A DNA stretch of 64,000 nt from Terfezia claveryi. Its lineage: Eukaryota; Ascomycota; Pezizomycetes; Pezizales; Pezizaceae. Shown here in pieces: positions 33,086-44,186 of the stretch. The notes below the pieces were generated by a model. That model was given only the letters and a program-made list of their open reading frames with translations. It did not search any database and was not told the DNA's origin. The stretch is from the NCBI GenBank assembly GCA_015179025.1, contig WHUX01000046.1:1-64000 (forward strand), in the 5' to 3' direction. A program made the position numbers and the translations under genes. Every line of letters begins with the position of its first letter. Position 1 is the first letter of the stretch.

Positions 33086-33375
33086 CACGCGTCCGCGCGC
33101 CGACGGACCATGCTCAATTACCCTCGTAAACCCAGCGACGTGGTTGAAGGCCCTCAACAGCCCACGCACGCTAGGAAACGAAAATCCTCCCGGCCACGCC
33201 ACAATGTTATCGTTGAGAATAAAGAAACAACAATATGAATATACAAAACTAACGAAATGTTAAATGACGCCATTTGAATGCAAGCACCAGAAAATATGCT
33301 TACATGGAGGCTATACCATCATAGACCACAGCAGAAGAACGAGGGCCCAAGCCCAATAGCGTGCTCCACCGGTTA

Positions 33376-35250
33376 TCAGCTGGATTTCCCAACTCCATCA
33401 TTCCTACCGTAATAACAAAGAGAAAGTCCGGCGTATGGTCCAAAGTACTTCTTCCATTCTTTATTACTCACATATCCTTCCATGCTACTGAGCTTGATTT
33501 TGTCAAGATCTATAGTCTTGGTCGTATAGAGCAGAAAAAGTCGTGCGCGGAGTCAGCATACTTTTTCCTTCCTTCTTTGAATTTAGCGGCGGTGACGGCT
33601 GTTGTATCTTTGTAGAACTTGCATTGCCCGACTTCGTTCCAATAAGATCCCGCCGTTTCTAGTGTCAGGAAAATGTCTCCAGCCAGTGCGGATCTATCGT
33701 TGATGTACACCGTATCTGTCGAGAACTCATTTTCCCGAGCTGAGCTCTGTGTTGATTTCTGGTTTTTGAGCTCCTCAAGCTTGAGGTGCCGGTTGATGAA
33801 CGACTTGTCCCCATTGATGTGGGCACTGGAGTGAAACTCCTTAACAGTAACCGTATCTCCATCATTATAGACGACAGACTTTAACACACGGAAGCTGCCG
33901 ATGAATTTCTCGAAAGTGAGATAGGAATCCGGATTTAGACAAATGGTGCTGTTGTTTCGGCACAACATATTGTTGTAGTCAAACAAATCCAGCATTTGTA
34001 GAGTTTCGTCCAACAAGCCGCCCTTTTCCCCAGGTTCTCCAACAACAACATCCAGCTGTACGGCGTTTCGAGGTATCCAAAATACTCTGCTCCATCCTGT
34101 ACAAACCGGAACAAACCTCGTCCTATCAATATTTCGAGGCTGAGTGTTGTGCCGGGGATATTTTCGCTTTTCATTAGTCTCCGCCAGCTGAAGATGCACC
34201 TAAAGATTGCGGTCTGCTCGAGCGAATTGAAGCGGATAGCATCGCAATAACGGTTCTGGATAATTTCCATAGTGCGGCGTACAACCCGATCAATATTGCT
34301 TGTGGCCAGTGAGAGTGGCAGGATGTCGTAATGCATCTGAGCGGAATTTTTGCCAGCTGCTTCCACACGAACGGTATATAAGGTTTCGAGGAGCCTCCCA
34401 TGTCCACCACAGTCACTTACTAACAACTTGATAATCTCATTCTCTTCGTTGAGAACTGGGACTCGAGTCTCGTCTGTTTCCGTTCTTAACACGACGTAAG
34501 GAGAGTAAAGTTCCGAGACTGGTAATTCTATTAACTGTTGTTTTGAGATGTTGTAGTAGCTATCCAGAGGGGAATAAACGGTTCCTGTGACGCAAGCGAT
34601 AATCAATGCCCCAGAGAGTGTCAAACGGCTCAACATCTTAAGGACTTCTATTAGAATAGACGAATTACCATCCCGATCGAGCAAGTGCTGAAGTCCGTCA
34701 ACAAGAAGGATAGCAGCCCATTCCTCCTTAAAATTCTTTCCATCGCTTCTAGCAATAGCCTTGAGTATATCAATTGTTGGTATTTCCTTTTTATAAACAG
34801 CTCTAAGACTGTCAAGTCCCTTGACCTGCAGCAAGATCCTGGCGCCAAGTATTTCATCAGGGTTTTGACCCTCCAGTTTGGTGTATGACGTTCCGTTCTC
34901 CAGTACGATATGAAACACCCTTGCCTCTTGTAGTCGTTTCTGGAATCCTGGGCATTCTGCAAATGGTGGTTCGTATGCTGTACATAGGGACATCTGTCTT
35001 GTCTCTCGCTCTGTAGTGTCTAAGGTGCCCTACTAGCGGGGTTCCGAGTTTTTCGATTAATAAAATAGGGCGGATCTTTGGAAATCCCATATTGTCCCTG
35101 CAGTACCGAGCAGCGGTGCTGGTTTTTGATATTGCAAATCTGCTATGATCAGACAGTTGCAGAGGACTGTGAAACTTGCAGCCTTACCTTCCAGGTCCCA
35201 TGGTATCTTCACCGCACTGATATGCTCAAGTGTTGCGGTATGGAAATTTA
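33376..35250 (-). pseudogene. Crinkler-type P-loop NTPase with C-terminal REase-like domain, frameshifted
   Basis: Reads from about 35250 down to a TGA at 33376. Hallmarks of the Crinkler-RHS-type family in order: NMGFPKIRP (about 35090); SLCTAYEPPFAECPGF and ARVFHIVLENGTSY (from 34993); the Walker B-like AAILLVDGLQHLLDRDG; ALIIACVTGT; IIKLLVSDCGGHGRLLETL; then the nuclease-like part TLETAGSYWNEVGQCKFYKD, which fits the E...QxK pattern of restriction-endonuclease folds; and the C-terminal KEWKKYFGPYAG. Breaks lie near 34985, 34070 and 33535, with possibly one more upstream where KIPWDLEGKAASFTVL is read. A Walker A loop was not found. Such proteins are known as eukaryotic effectors or conflict proteins. 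Here it looks dead, unless some breaks are unrecognised introns. Confidence 0.78.
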
Positions 35251-35364
35251 GGCTGTAGCTGCATCTTTGGCATTGTCCAGTTCGGGTTCATATCAAATGT
35301 TTCCCCGAGTGCGAACCCTGGACAGCTACAGCACTCGTTGCGTGCAGTAGATGCCGCCTGTTGA

Positions 35365-35416
35365 GAAGTGATGCAATACCGACCGACCCACTCTTTATGG
35401 TTTCGGTATTGCATCC
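35365..35416. repeat. Hairpin (GATGCAATACCGA / TCGGTATTGCATC)
   Basis: A 13-bp perfect inverted repeat with a loop of about 20 bp, in the region between the two nuclease-like genes. Could be a small foldback footprint; too isolated to interpret. Confidence 0.6.
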
Positions 35417-35579
35417 TAGTACAGTCTCGGTTTTAAAGGAACAAAGTTCCTCTAGTGACAACACTAGCGATGGTTAGCGGATGGTTAGTCATGAGAGAGG
35501 TATAGACGGAGGTTTGGGGGATTTCGGGGTCTCTCCCTGTGACAGAGAACAAGGCAGACATACTTCTCTCTCATACCAC

Positions 35580-35720
35580 ATCACTGTGACTCCATCATCG
35601 TATGGACCTTCTACATCACAGTGATCTCACTGCTCTGCATCATAGACCTTCTACTCCTACATCACTGTGATCTCACTTAGTCTCGGCACCCGACCCTCGA
35701 GCTTCATAGACCTTCTAGGT
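35580..35720 (+). repeat. Degenerate tandem repeat upstream of the nuclease-like gene
   Basis: CATAGACCTTCTA and CTACATCAC(A/T)GTGATCTCACT recur three times with a period near 50 bp. It overlaps the presumed promoter and 5' leader of the gene starting at 35808. Confidence 0.65.
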
Positions 35721-35807
35721 TTAGTACGTATCACACGACTAACTTTCTTGTTATTTCGTCGCTTACAGTCTGTCGTAGACTATAGATATAAAAACAAGTC
35801 ACCTCCA

Positions 35808-36737
35808 ATGTCAGGCACAGTATCTATCACAGGTTACGAAAGGGCAGTGGCAACCTACATGACATCGTACGCGTCAAGGACAGCCGGTGCAGGTGCAGAG
35901 GTAGGCGATGGTGATGCCGGTCGAGAGGTATTTCGGGAGGCAGCACAAGAGATTGTATCCGAGAATCAGATACAATTTCTTACTCCGAACGATTTCCACA
36001 GAAGATTCCGCAAAATCCTGAAGGGTCGTGACAACGTTACAACTCGAATACTCGTCACTGGAGTCTCCGAAGGGGTGCTTGATAGCATCATCACCAACTC
36101 GAAATATCGTTCCTCCACCCGCCTATGTTATGAAAACGATTTATCCTCTGGGATTCTCAAACTCGCCCCCAGCCGCTACCATGAACTAACAAGCAGGGGG
36201 TTCTTCCTTGAAATTATTATAAAGGTGCTTGCGATTCCTGGGCACAATAAGTACTCCATAGTCGGGCTGGGAGCGACAAGATTCCAGGTTCCGGGTAGGC
36301 GATCTAAAGAAGGCGATGAATCCCTGAGGTGTCGAACGAGGGCAGGCGACGATTGGCCCAATGTTGTGTTAGAAATAGGCGTTTCAGAGCGGATCATACA
36401 GCTACAGAGGGACGCTAGATGGTGGCTGGAAAGTAGCGCTGGGCGCACTAGGCTTGTAATACTACTACACGTGACTTGGGATCCCCACAGCCTCCATATC
36501 GAAGCGTGGTGCCTGCAGCCTAACCCAAATCCGAGGGGGCGCAGACCCCGAGCCGAGATCCCTATGTGTATTAACACAATAGAGATTGATGCAGGGGGCA
36601 CTGTTCAATCCCCCATGGCAAACTTGACTATCCCTTACAATTGCTTGTTCGATGAGCCCCATCCCAATGCCGTCGATATCGTATTCACGGCACCAGAGCT
36701 TTCGACGATCGCCCTCAATCTTTTCGGCGCATTCTGA
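35808..36737 (+). CDS. PD-(D/E)XK nuclease-like fungal protein, intact
   Basis: 309 codons, no intron needed. The ATG in CCTCCAATGTCAGGC was preferred to one 47 codons upstream because the extra residues are low-complexity and outside the conserved region. The C-terminal half resembles a widespread fungal family with a restriction-endonuclease-like core: RFQVPGRRSKEGDES (D170-E171), DWPNVVLEIGVSE (E189), RDARWWLES (202-209), RLVILLHV, and LHIEAWCLQP. D170 and E189 are the likely metal-binding pair. The third active-site residue is not certain. The N-terminal half (1-130) is unassigned. Substrate is unknown. Its divergent neighbour is a Crinkler-type gene that also carries a REase-like domain. 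Confidence 0.7.
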   Translation: MSGTVSITGYERAVATYMTSYASRTAGAGAEVGDGDAGREVFREAAQEIVSENQIQFLTPNDFHRRFRKILKGRDNVTTRILVTGVSEGVLDSIITNSKYRSSTRLCYENDLSSGILKLAPSRYHELTSRGFFLEIIIKVLAIPGHNKYSIVGLGATRFQVPGRRSKEGDESLRCRTRAGDDWPNVVLEIGVSERIIQLQRDARWWLESSAGRTRLVILLHVTWDPHSLHIEAWCLQPNPNPRGRRPRAEIPMCINTIEIDAGGTVQSPMANLTIPYNCLFDEPHPNAVDIVFTAPELSTIALNLFGAF

Positions 36738-37620
36738 GCCTGACATTGTCAGAAGAGGAAGCATTACATTTTGGAGATTTAGTATGGGGAGTTGAATCCG
36801 CCTACTAAGGCGTTGCTATACAAAATCCCGGTTACAACCAGCTATGCAGTTATTGTGCGTCACTTTTTTTTGGTCACTACTGTACACCTGCAAGAGCACC
36901 ATATTAACCCAGCGGACGTTGCATCATCCAGTGGGGGGCCGAACAACACCAAAGGATGCAGGGAGGAGGGATGAGGGTTAAGGGATAAGCAGATTTGCGG
37001 TAATGCTGATTCGTTACCGATACTGGCTGCTGCCTGAGTAGATAGCGTTCGAGGCGAAAACTGGAGCGTGTGAGAATGCTGTGGGTGAGTCCGCCATGGG
37101 TTTCGAGTAATATGGCATGCTGTTGGTGTTGGATCATTTTATATCTTTCCCCACAACTCATTGGGGCTTCCATTTGTTTCAATAACAAAACAATACATTA
37201 AACAAATGGGAAAGCCTTTGAAATAGACATCGCTTAGATGTAAAACCTTTGAAATAGACATCATGCAGCCTCTTGTCACATCCGACGGCACTCAGCAACA
37301 CTTAGTCTGGTTGGCACAGCAACACTAAGCCCAGTCAGACTACACTAAACCGCTCCGACCAACACAACTAGCTGTGCAACCACACTAGCACGTATTGCCA
37401 CTCTAGCTGGCATACCCAAGCTGCAGCTGCAAGTGCTGCCAAGCGGGGTTGGTCATACCCCAGCCGGGCTGACTAGCGCACCCCTAATTCCCCTGCCTGC
37501 CACCCCCAATAGTTCAAGACGGCAGCTGCCGCTGGCTCACGATACACACCTCTCACGACGAAAGCAGATCGCAATTTACCTCCACAACACAGGACAAGGA
37601 AACTCAGGAAACTGCGATCT
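36738..37620. other. Spacer without a recognised gene
   Basis: Contains a doubled CCTTTGAAATAGACATC (about 37213 and 37247). TAGTCTGGTTGGCACAGC at about 37310 matches the ends of the MITEs at 59.2 and 60.2 kb. Confidence 0.4.
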
Positions 37621-37980
37621 GGGTGAGAGAGCATTGCCAGGCCTGCTACAAGTGTACGTGTAACTAACTTATCTCACAGAGTTCTTCAGCAATATCGACA
37701 CTACGAGGCCTACAATATGTGTACGTGCAGGTGATATGGGTGAGAGCATTGCCAGACCTCCGATATGTGCGTGCCCAACTAACCTCCATCACAGGCTTCT
37801 GGAAGCGAGCGAGCAAGTTCAGGTGATATAGGTGAGAGCATTGCCAGACCTCCGATATGTGCGCGCCCAACTAACCTCTATCACAGGCTTCTGGAAGCGA
37901 CCGAGCAAGTTCAGGTGATATAGGTGAGAGCATTGCCAGACCTCCCAAAAGTGCACGCATAACTAACCTATCTCGCAGGG
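37620..37980. repeat. About 93-bp tandem repeat, four units
   Basis: GGTGAGAGCATTGCCAG recurs at about 37621, 37739, 37831 and 37923. Units also share CCAACTAACCTC(C/T)ATCACAGGC and GGCTTCTGGAAGCGA. Confidence 0.9.
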
Positions 37981-37989
37981 TTCATCAGT

Positions 37990-38115
37990 AGTTTCAACGG
38001 CTCCGATGTCGGTATTTCCACAGCTTCAATGTCTCCATTTCCATGGCTCCGACGTCTCGATTTCCATGGCTCCCACGTCTCTTTCTATAACTCCGACGTC
38101 TCTTTCTACGACTTC
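37990..38115. repeat. About 24-bp degenerate tandem repeat
   Basis: Units of TTTCCATGGCTCCGACGTCTC type, about five copies, directly following the 93-bp array. Confidence 0.75.
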
Positions 38116-38449
38116 GATGTGTACTGTGGTTGATCGGTCTATGTTGGTCGGTCTATGTTGGTCGGGGGCAATATGGGCAGCAGTTGCCCCGCAATATGTG
38201 GAGGTGGAGAGAGGTTCCAGTGCTGCCTCCAATGGGATAGGCTTTTATGTATATAAATATTTCACAATACTATTGATGTTTGCAATTCTTCTTTGCGGCA
38301 CTCTTCATTGGGCATAATAGGCTTCTATTGTAGGGGGACTAAAGATCCATCCGTTCCGGACTGAACAACTAAGGCCAGGTTAGAGTAGTAAGCCACCCAC
38401 AAGGGTTGGGGTTGTTCACGCGCCTGTGCGTTTGGGAGACACCAGAGAT

Positions 38450-38700
38450 ACCAGGAGCCATATGCTGAAGGGAGGTCATCCAGATGCCATATACTGAAGG
38501 GTGTCGTCCGGACGCCAGGGCTGAAGGGTGTCGTCCGGACGCCAGAAGCTGAAGGGTGTCGTCCGGATGCCAGAAGCTGGGGTGTCGTCCGGACGCCAGA
38601 AGGGCAACAGAGGTCTTCCGGACGCCCATGAACCGGACGGGGTCGTCCCCAAGTGGCACAATGGCTCCGCGGCGCCCAGGGCGTCGGACGCCAATTAGGC
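38450..38700. repeat. About 33-bp minisatellite (GTCGTCCGGACGCCAG)
   Basis: Five to seven units of GGGTGTCGTCCGGACGCCAGAAGCTGAA type. It replaces the expected pol coding sequence of the minus-strand chromovirus at its truncated end. Confidence 0.85.
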
Positions 38701-38719
38701 AAACTCAAATCGTTCCTGA

Positions 38720-39240
38720 TGAAGCTCACATTTAGGGGTTTTAGGGGTGATAAAACAGGGGGAACAGGGGGAATAGGGGGAGCAGGGGGAACAGGGGGAA
38801 TGGTGGCATCGAGGTGTGCGGGCTGGTGTACCACATGAGTTGGGTAGATTATGGGGGGCGGTAATGCACACAGCCCAGTAACGGTGGCCTTCGGTTGTCC
38901 GCAGTGTTTTCTGCAGTAAGGGCTGTTAAAATGCAGAGTATACGAGCCGAAGCTGACTGATACATCGTGCATCCTGAGTCAGGGGATTCCGAGGACGATT
39001 GGATACTTGAGCTTGATAATGAACATAGAGAGGTTTTCGGAGTGATCCCCGATCTGGGCAGGTGTACAGGTGATGTTGGTGATGGCTCCAGAAGAGATAG
39101 GTCGGCCATCAATAACATCGAGGAGGCGGAGAGTCTTAAGCTTAGAGGTGGGTATGGCATGCTTACTGACGAAGGTCTGGTCGATAAAGGTAATTCCTAA
39201 TGCTCCACAGTCTACGAGGGCTGTTGTAACGAGTATTTAA
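38720..39240 (-). pseudogene. Chromovirus protease and linker remnant
   Basis: Protease region from SVDKSHLFSKHLVIPITI at about 39300, then a GCMHDVSVSFGSYT block (about 38975) equivalent to [12 protein letters not shown] in the intact element. A Pro-rich linker follows (IPPVPPAPPIPPVPP, about 38740-38800; poly-G on plus). RT is absent. Confidence 0.65.
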
Positions 39241-39399
39241 CTAGTACTATTGAAAGATATTGTGATAGGTATAACAAGGTGCTTACTGAATAGGTGAGAC
39301 TTGTCAACAGACATAGACGGAGTAGAAAGTGAAGGAACAGAAAAGGCAGATAACGACAAATGACCTGGGGCAGGTCCCTTGCTAGTGTTAGTGACTAGA

Positions 39400-40500
39400 T
39401 AAGGGACTCCCCTTTTCCTAACTCCTCCTCTTTGACCCTGAACTCGGAGGTGGCATGGACAGCCAGGGAGCGGTTCTTGCAGAGGGGATATGCCACAATG
39501 AAATAGTCCTTTTTTCTGCATGCAATGCACAGTCCAATGTTGTAGTGGTGGTCTCTTTTCTCTTAGGTGAGGCAGGGCCTTCTAAATGAGAGATCTATGG
39601 GGGTGGGCCCTCCTGCCACCAACGATGGATGTACTAGTTTATTAGCGGTTGTGGGGGGTGGTTGCTGTTATTGCTGTTGGGGGCGTGCTACCAGGAAACT
39701 TGTTCGGGGGTTGTGGTTGGGTGAGTTCTCTGAAGGCCCTGAGTGCCGCCGTCTACTGTTCTACCTAGCTGGCCTGTACAATAAGCTCTTCCAAAGTCTT
39801 AGTCGGCAGGCAATATACTAGGGCTTATTTAAGTTCGAAGGAAAGACTAGTCTTGAATTGGTCGAGCTTGGCCTCGTCATTCCAGGTGAGTTCGGCCGCC
39901 AACCTGGAAAATTCTGCGATATAGATTGACAAGTCGTTGTTCTTTTGCCTAAGATCCCGCAGGGCCCGACTTGCCATCCCTTTAGGGTCTGGATCCCCGA
40001 AGACTCGATCCAAGAGTACCATCAAGGCCGAGACATCAACCAAATCCACTCCAGTGGCCTTGATAAATGGCTGGACTTGGTTCATGGCCTTGCCCTCCAA
40101 TAGCCCGTAAATGTACGAGAGTTGGTGTTTGACTGTAGGGAACTTGACCGAGTCCCCTGATAGCTTGATCTGCATCGAGTTCTTCCATGCTCTCAGCCTG
40201 TCTCGATCCCCATTGAACTTGGGGGGGGCTGGTAAATCTTGTATTTTTGGTGCTTTCTGAGAGTCTATGGTATCTAAGGCGTGAGTTAACCTTTAGATAG
40301 TCTTCCGATCTTCAGATGCTTCCTCTTGGAGGAGGGTGATTGCATCTTTAGCGGATTTGAGTTGTCGCTCAGTTTTCAAAAGGTCGGCGCCTTATTGCTC
40401 ACCAATTGCATAGGTGGCTGAGAATATTTCGATGATTGTTCTGCAGTATTCTAAGAGCTGAGCTGGGTCAGAGAGGATCAGGGTCTCCTTCTAGACTTGA
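39400..40500 (-). pseudogene. Chromovirus gag remnant
   Basis: The capsid part at 39825-40175 reads IKLSGDSVKFPTVKHQLSYI, VFGDPDPKGMASRALRDLRQ and EFSRLAAELTWNDEAKLDQF, matching the capsid at 8330-8720. The zinc knuckle near 39500 is decayed. Multiple stops. Confidence 0.75.
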
Positions 40501-40567
40501 AATCTGACAGCGGGTAGAAGGGGTGACTCGGACATTGTACCAGTTGGTCAAATTGGATCCAATGTAG

Positions 40568-41218
40568 TATAATGTAGGCTCTGGAGACAAGGCGACCAAG
40601 GGGTACACCAGGGCAAGTGCAGGACTTAGGGTAAGACACATGTAGGAACACTACATATGTGATCAGGGGAAATAGGCTTGTCACGGACACCCGTCACGGA
40701 TGTCACAGACGATGTCACGGAAGGCAAGACACACGGAAGCTCTTGCCGCATGTGTTCAGAGTTCGACGAGGGGTTCGCAAGATTGGAGGCAGGGTCATGG
40801 GGGCAGGGCAAGGCCACGAGGTGCATGAGGGAGATGCACCAATCGTGAGGAGGAAGCAAGGCCTGTATTGAGCATACAAGATGTTGGATAGGGATCCAAT
40901 GACAGTACGAGGGCAAGGGCTATATATATATGATTCCGGGCCAGGGCAACGGAAGGAATAAGCTTCCCGAGACCCCTATCTCGGGAGCCAAGTAAGATAA
41001 CAATAACCCATCACCTGCGTCACAGGTGATGCTTAGGGCAACAACAAGGGGATAACCATAAGAATGACAATACGAGACTCGGGCAGGATTCTGTTCGAGT
41101 GTCAAACAACCCCCTATCACCTGCGATGCAGGTGATGACAAAGACAATGAGGTCCATAATGAGAGTCAGACGGAATTCTGTCTGACTCTCAAAACAGGAC
41201 TAAGCATACGGTTGTGAC
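40568..41218 (-). repeat. Inner LTR of the minus-strand chromovirus
   Basis: On the minus strand starts TGTCACAACCGTATGC and ends before CTACATTGGATCC. At 651 bp it is longer than the 449-bp LTR of the full element. It has extra internal repeats in the GTGATG...CACCTGCG segment and the CCGTCACGGATGTC region near 40680-40730. Confidence 0.75.
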
Positions 41219-41341
41219 AGTATTCTAAGAGCTGAGCTGGGTTGGAGGGAATTAGGGTCTCTCTCCAGACCTGAAATCTGACAGCAGATAGAAGGGATGA
41301 CTTGGATATTGTACCAGTTGGTCAAATTGGATCCAACGTAG

Positions 41342-41818
41342 TGTAACATGGCTCGAGGGAACAAGGCGACCAAGGGGTACACCTGGGCAGTGGGCAAGGA
41401 GGTCGTATACGTAGGAACGCTATGTGTGTGACTAGGGGAAGGCTGGGACAGGGGCAAGAGCAAGAGGTAAGAGACAAGCGAGACACGCGCAATCGGTACC
41501 GCGTGTGAAGCACATGAAAGCAGGGATGCAGTTGGGCTGTGAGGTTGATCAATGAGGCAAGGCAAGACGAGGGGGTGTACAAGGGGGGTACACCTTTGCG
41601 GAGAGAGGCAAGGTCTGTATTAGCATACAAGACATTGGATAGGGATCCAACAAGAGGGCGGAGAGACGAAGGCATATATACATGATTCCAGGCCAAGGCC
41701 ATGGAAGGAATAAGCTTCCCGAGACTCTATCTCAGAAGCTAAGATAACAAGCACCATCAACAACACTCAAACAAGCCTGTTCGAGTGTCAAAACAAGACT
41801 AAGAACACAGTTATGACA
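41342..41818 (-). repeat. Outer LTR of the minus-strand chromovirus
   Basis: 477 bp, from TGTCATAACTG (minus strand) to GTTACA, followed by CTACGTTGGATCC. Closer to the 7447 LTR than the inner LTR is. Confidence 0.8.
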
Positions 41819-41820
41819 GG

Positions 41821-42300
41821 TACTATTTTATATGCAGACTGCTAAACTACTCCAAGTTCTTGTTTTTAAAAAAACAAAACGAAGCAGGTTTTCTACCTAG
41901 AATTATACAACAGGTAGATGGTATTTTACAGCCTGGTGGGAGATCAAATGGCACAATGCTACAACAAACCTCATACTTTTGCAGTTTGATATTGCTAAAC
42001 CCAATAATCTTTACCCAGATATTTTAGATACTCTAACTGCTCGGTAAACCACAGTTCACCAGGCATCTATAACTACCGGTGTTGCGAAAACTTCTGCTCT
42101 AATTGTTGTCGCCGAATATATTAACATACGAAAGTATCAACAGATCATGACTATATTGCTCTAGCTGAACCAAATTGGAATATTAGAGGGGGGTCTAATC
42201 GACTGGGAAATCAATGAATCTTTTGCAGTCGCTGGGAAATTATCAATTCTTTTTTTTTCTAGTAAATCAGTACTTTATCAATACACCAAATTGAGGAATT
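41821..42300 (+). other. Remnant related to 24727-25032, no intact gene
   Basis: CAACAGATCATGACTATATT and AACCAAATTGGAATATTAGA resemble sequences at 24965-25030. Frames are broken. Confidence 0.35.
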
Positions 42301-42440
42301 ATAATAATTGCCCGCGGCCGTCACAGTGGGTATGCTGCCCGCGGGCGGCCGATGCCCGCGAGCGGCCCAGAACATATATATGTTCTGCTGGGCCATTCCG
42401 GAATGGCCTGGATTCCGCTACTGCCCAGGCCATTGCGGAA
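42300..42440. repeat. GC-rich palindromic cluster with the GGCCCAGAACATATAT motif
   Basis: CCCGCGGGCGGCC and CCCGCGAGCGGCCC are followed by the palindrome CAGAACATATATATGTTCTG (42367-42386), then GGCCATTCCGGAATGGCC. A strong GC island in AT-rich surroundings. Related pieces occur at 25266, 43651, 43852, 45968 and 57007. Confidence 0.6.
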
Positions 42441-42837
42441 TTATAATTTTGGTCAAAGGTTTTCAATGTTACGGTGAGTTCTACAATACCACAACGGTTC
42501 TACAATACTACAGCGACACTCCAATATCACACAAAATAGAATTGTGTCGAGTATTACAGTTACTTTATAACAAGTTGCTAAATAATAAACAGATAGAGCA
42601 CAAGTAACTAACTAACATGAGGGGTATAAAACTTAGCTCGCTTGCACCCTCTACTCAATCAATCCATTAATTGCTGAACCTTCCTTTTGAAGGAAAAATT
42701 ACACAATGCTCGGTGGTTGCGGCGACATACCTACTTACACAGACTCCTCATAACTAAGTTCTATTTGTCTCTTATTTGTGTTGAATCACTTGCGCTATCT
42801 GGTTTCTCATTAATATGCTTAGAAGTGCGCATATAAT

Positions 42838-43670
42838 AACAAAAACTTTGGTCAAACATTTTCAATGCCACAGCGACAGAGTATAATTTCTACAATACCG
42901 CAATGGTTCTACAATACCCAGCGACACTCCAATACCACACGTAGTAAATACTAATAGAAGTAAAACATTTGCGTTATAGCTACTCTGTAGTTACCTAAGA
43001 ACAAAGGGATAGAGTGCAAGACGTGAAGAGGATAAGCGCAAGTGATTAAATATCAAATAGATAAATAGAACTTAGTTATGAGAAGTCCGAAATGTGCGGG
43101 AGTAGGTTTGTGGAATATGTCGCTGGAGCCGACGCTGGAGCCGATGCAATACAAATATGTTGACACTGATTTTGATGCTGTCATCAACCTGTTTATTAGC
43201 TCGAAGTCGCCAGTCATATGTATTATCTTTGTGCTTAAATACTTAAGTATGATTTGAGCGATATCCTTTAGCTGTCACTGTGAAATGGAATTTTTCATGT
43301 ACTAACCAATCCTCAATGTTGTCTTTTGAAGCATCGAACGGCATATATTAAGTAACTGATTCTGTAAGCCAGCCGAAATGTGATCTCGTCTGGTAAAGTT
43401 CTACAGTCACGGTTATTACAGATGTACTCAAGTCTTATAAAAAGCTACCTCTATATGTATCGCCGTGCTCTATATCACTTGCGCTTTATCACCTTTAATT
43501 ACTTGTGCTCTATCCCTTTGTTCTTTATTTAATTAAGTAGCCCGCTATAAATAACCCCAATATTGGAATTTGGTATTTACTACATGCGGTATGAGAGTGT
43601 CGCTGTGGTGTTGTAGAACTGTTTTCCACAACGGCCCTGAAATTCCGCAACGGCCCAGAACATATACTAC
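42838..43670. mobile_element. Foldback-like element with diverged arms of about 150 bp
   Basis: Left arm pieces ACAATACC...CAGCGACACTCCAATACC, GTAGTAAATAC, GAACAAAGGGATAGAG and GCGCAAGTGAT (42890-43050) recur as reverse complement at 43480-43640. A third partial copy of the left arm lies upstream at 42445-42605. Ends are uncertain. Confidence 0.55.
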
Positions 43671-44186
43671 ACGTAAAAAAAAACAAAAAACTAAAGCCAA
43701 TGGAAGAAGCAACGACCTGACCCATATCATCTCCACCGACCCTTCTCTTGTAGGTTACGTCCCAATTAGAATTGAGTAAGCATCCCAGCTCTGAGAGCAA
43801 TTTAAAATCAGGGCCTTCAAAGTTTTCTACCCCCTGAGGGGTAAAATGAAAGGCCCAGAACATATGAATCCCAGATGAAACCTCAATCAAGACTCTTCTT
43901 TGACATGCAAGTAACCCTCCGCACAAATCAAACACGCAAGCCGTATATCCAAAGGGTAATCGTAACAAATATAAACATTCTTGTAAAAATCATGATACGT
44001 GCGTCTTCTTGAAACCGACGTCAATGTAAGGTTCATGACATGTGGGGGGGGGCAGTGATGTGCGTCGGTGCCGGTAAACGTATAATCATATATACACACC
44101 GTACATACATACTTACCTGGCAGGAACTAAGTATATATATTCCCCCCTGCGGAGGATTCTTGAAATGAAAATCTAACCCTCACACG
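43671..44186. other. Upstream region of the polyglutamine gene
   Basis: No gene seen. A TATA-like AGTATATATATT lies at about 44130, 56 bp before the ATG at 44187, and could serve its promoter. Confidence 0.35.

Larger units (their letters stand above)
38700..41818 (-). mobile_element. Decayed, truncated chromovirus with two LTRs in tandem
   Basis: On the minus strand: LTR (41818-41342), leader with primer-binding region (41341-41219), a second LTR (41218-40568), leader again, gag, protease, and the start of the Pro-rich linker before RT, which breaks off at the 33-bp minisatellite near 38700. Related to the element at 7447. No 3' LTR or target duplication was found. Confidence 0.8.

Noticed and set aside
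35226..35414. 62-codon minus-strand frame between the two nuclease-like genes.
   Set aside because: Overlaps a hairpin and has no recognisable domain.
38760..38820. GGGGGA repeats as a G-quadruplex element.
   Set aside because: They are the complement of the Pro-rich protease-RT linker of the chromovirus, so the G-runs have a coding explanation.
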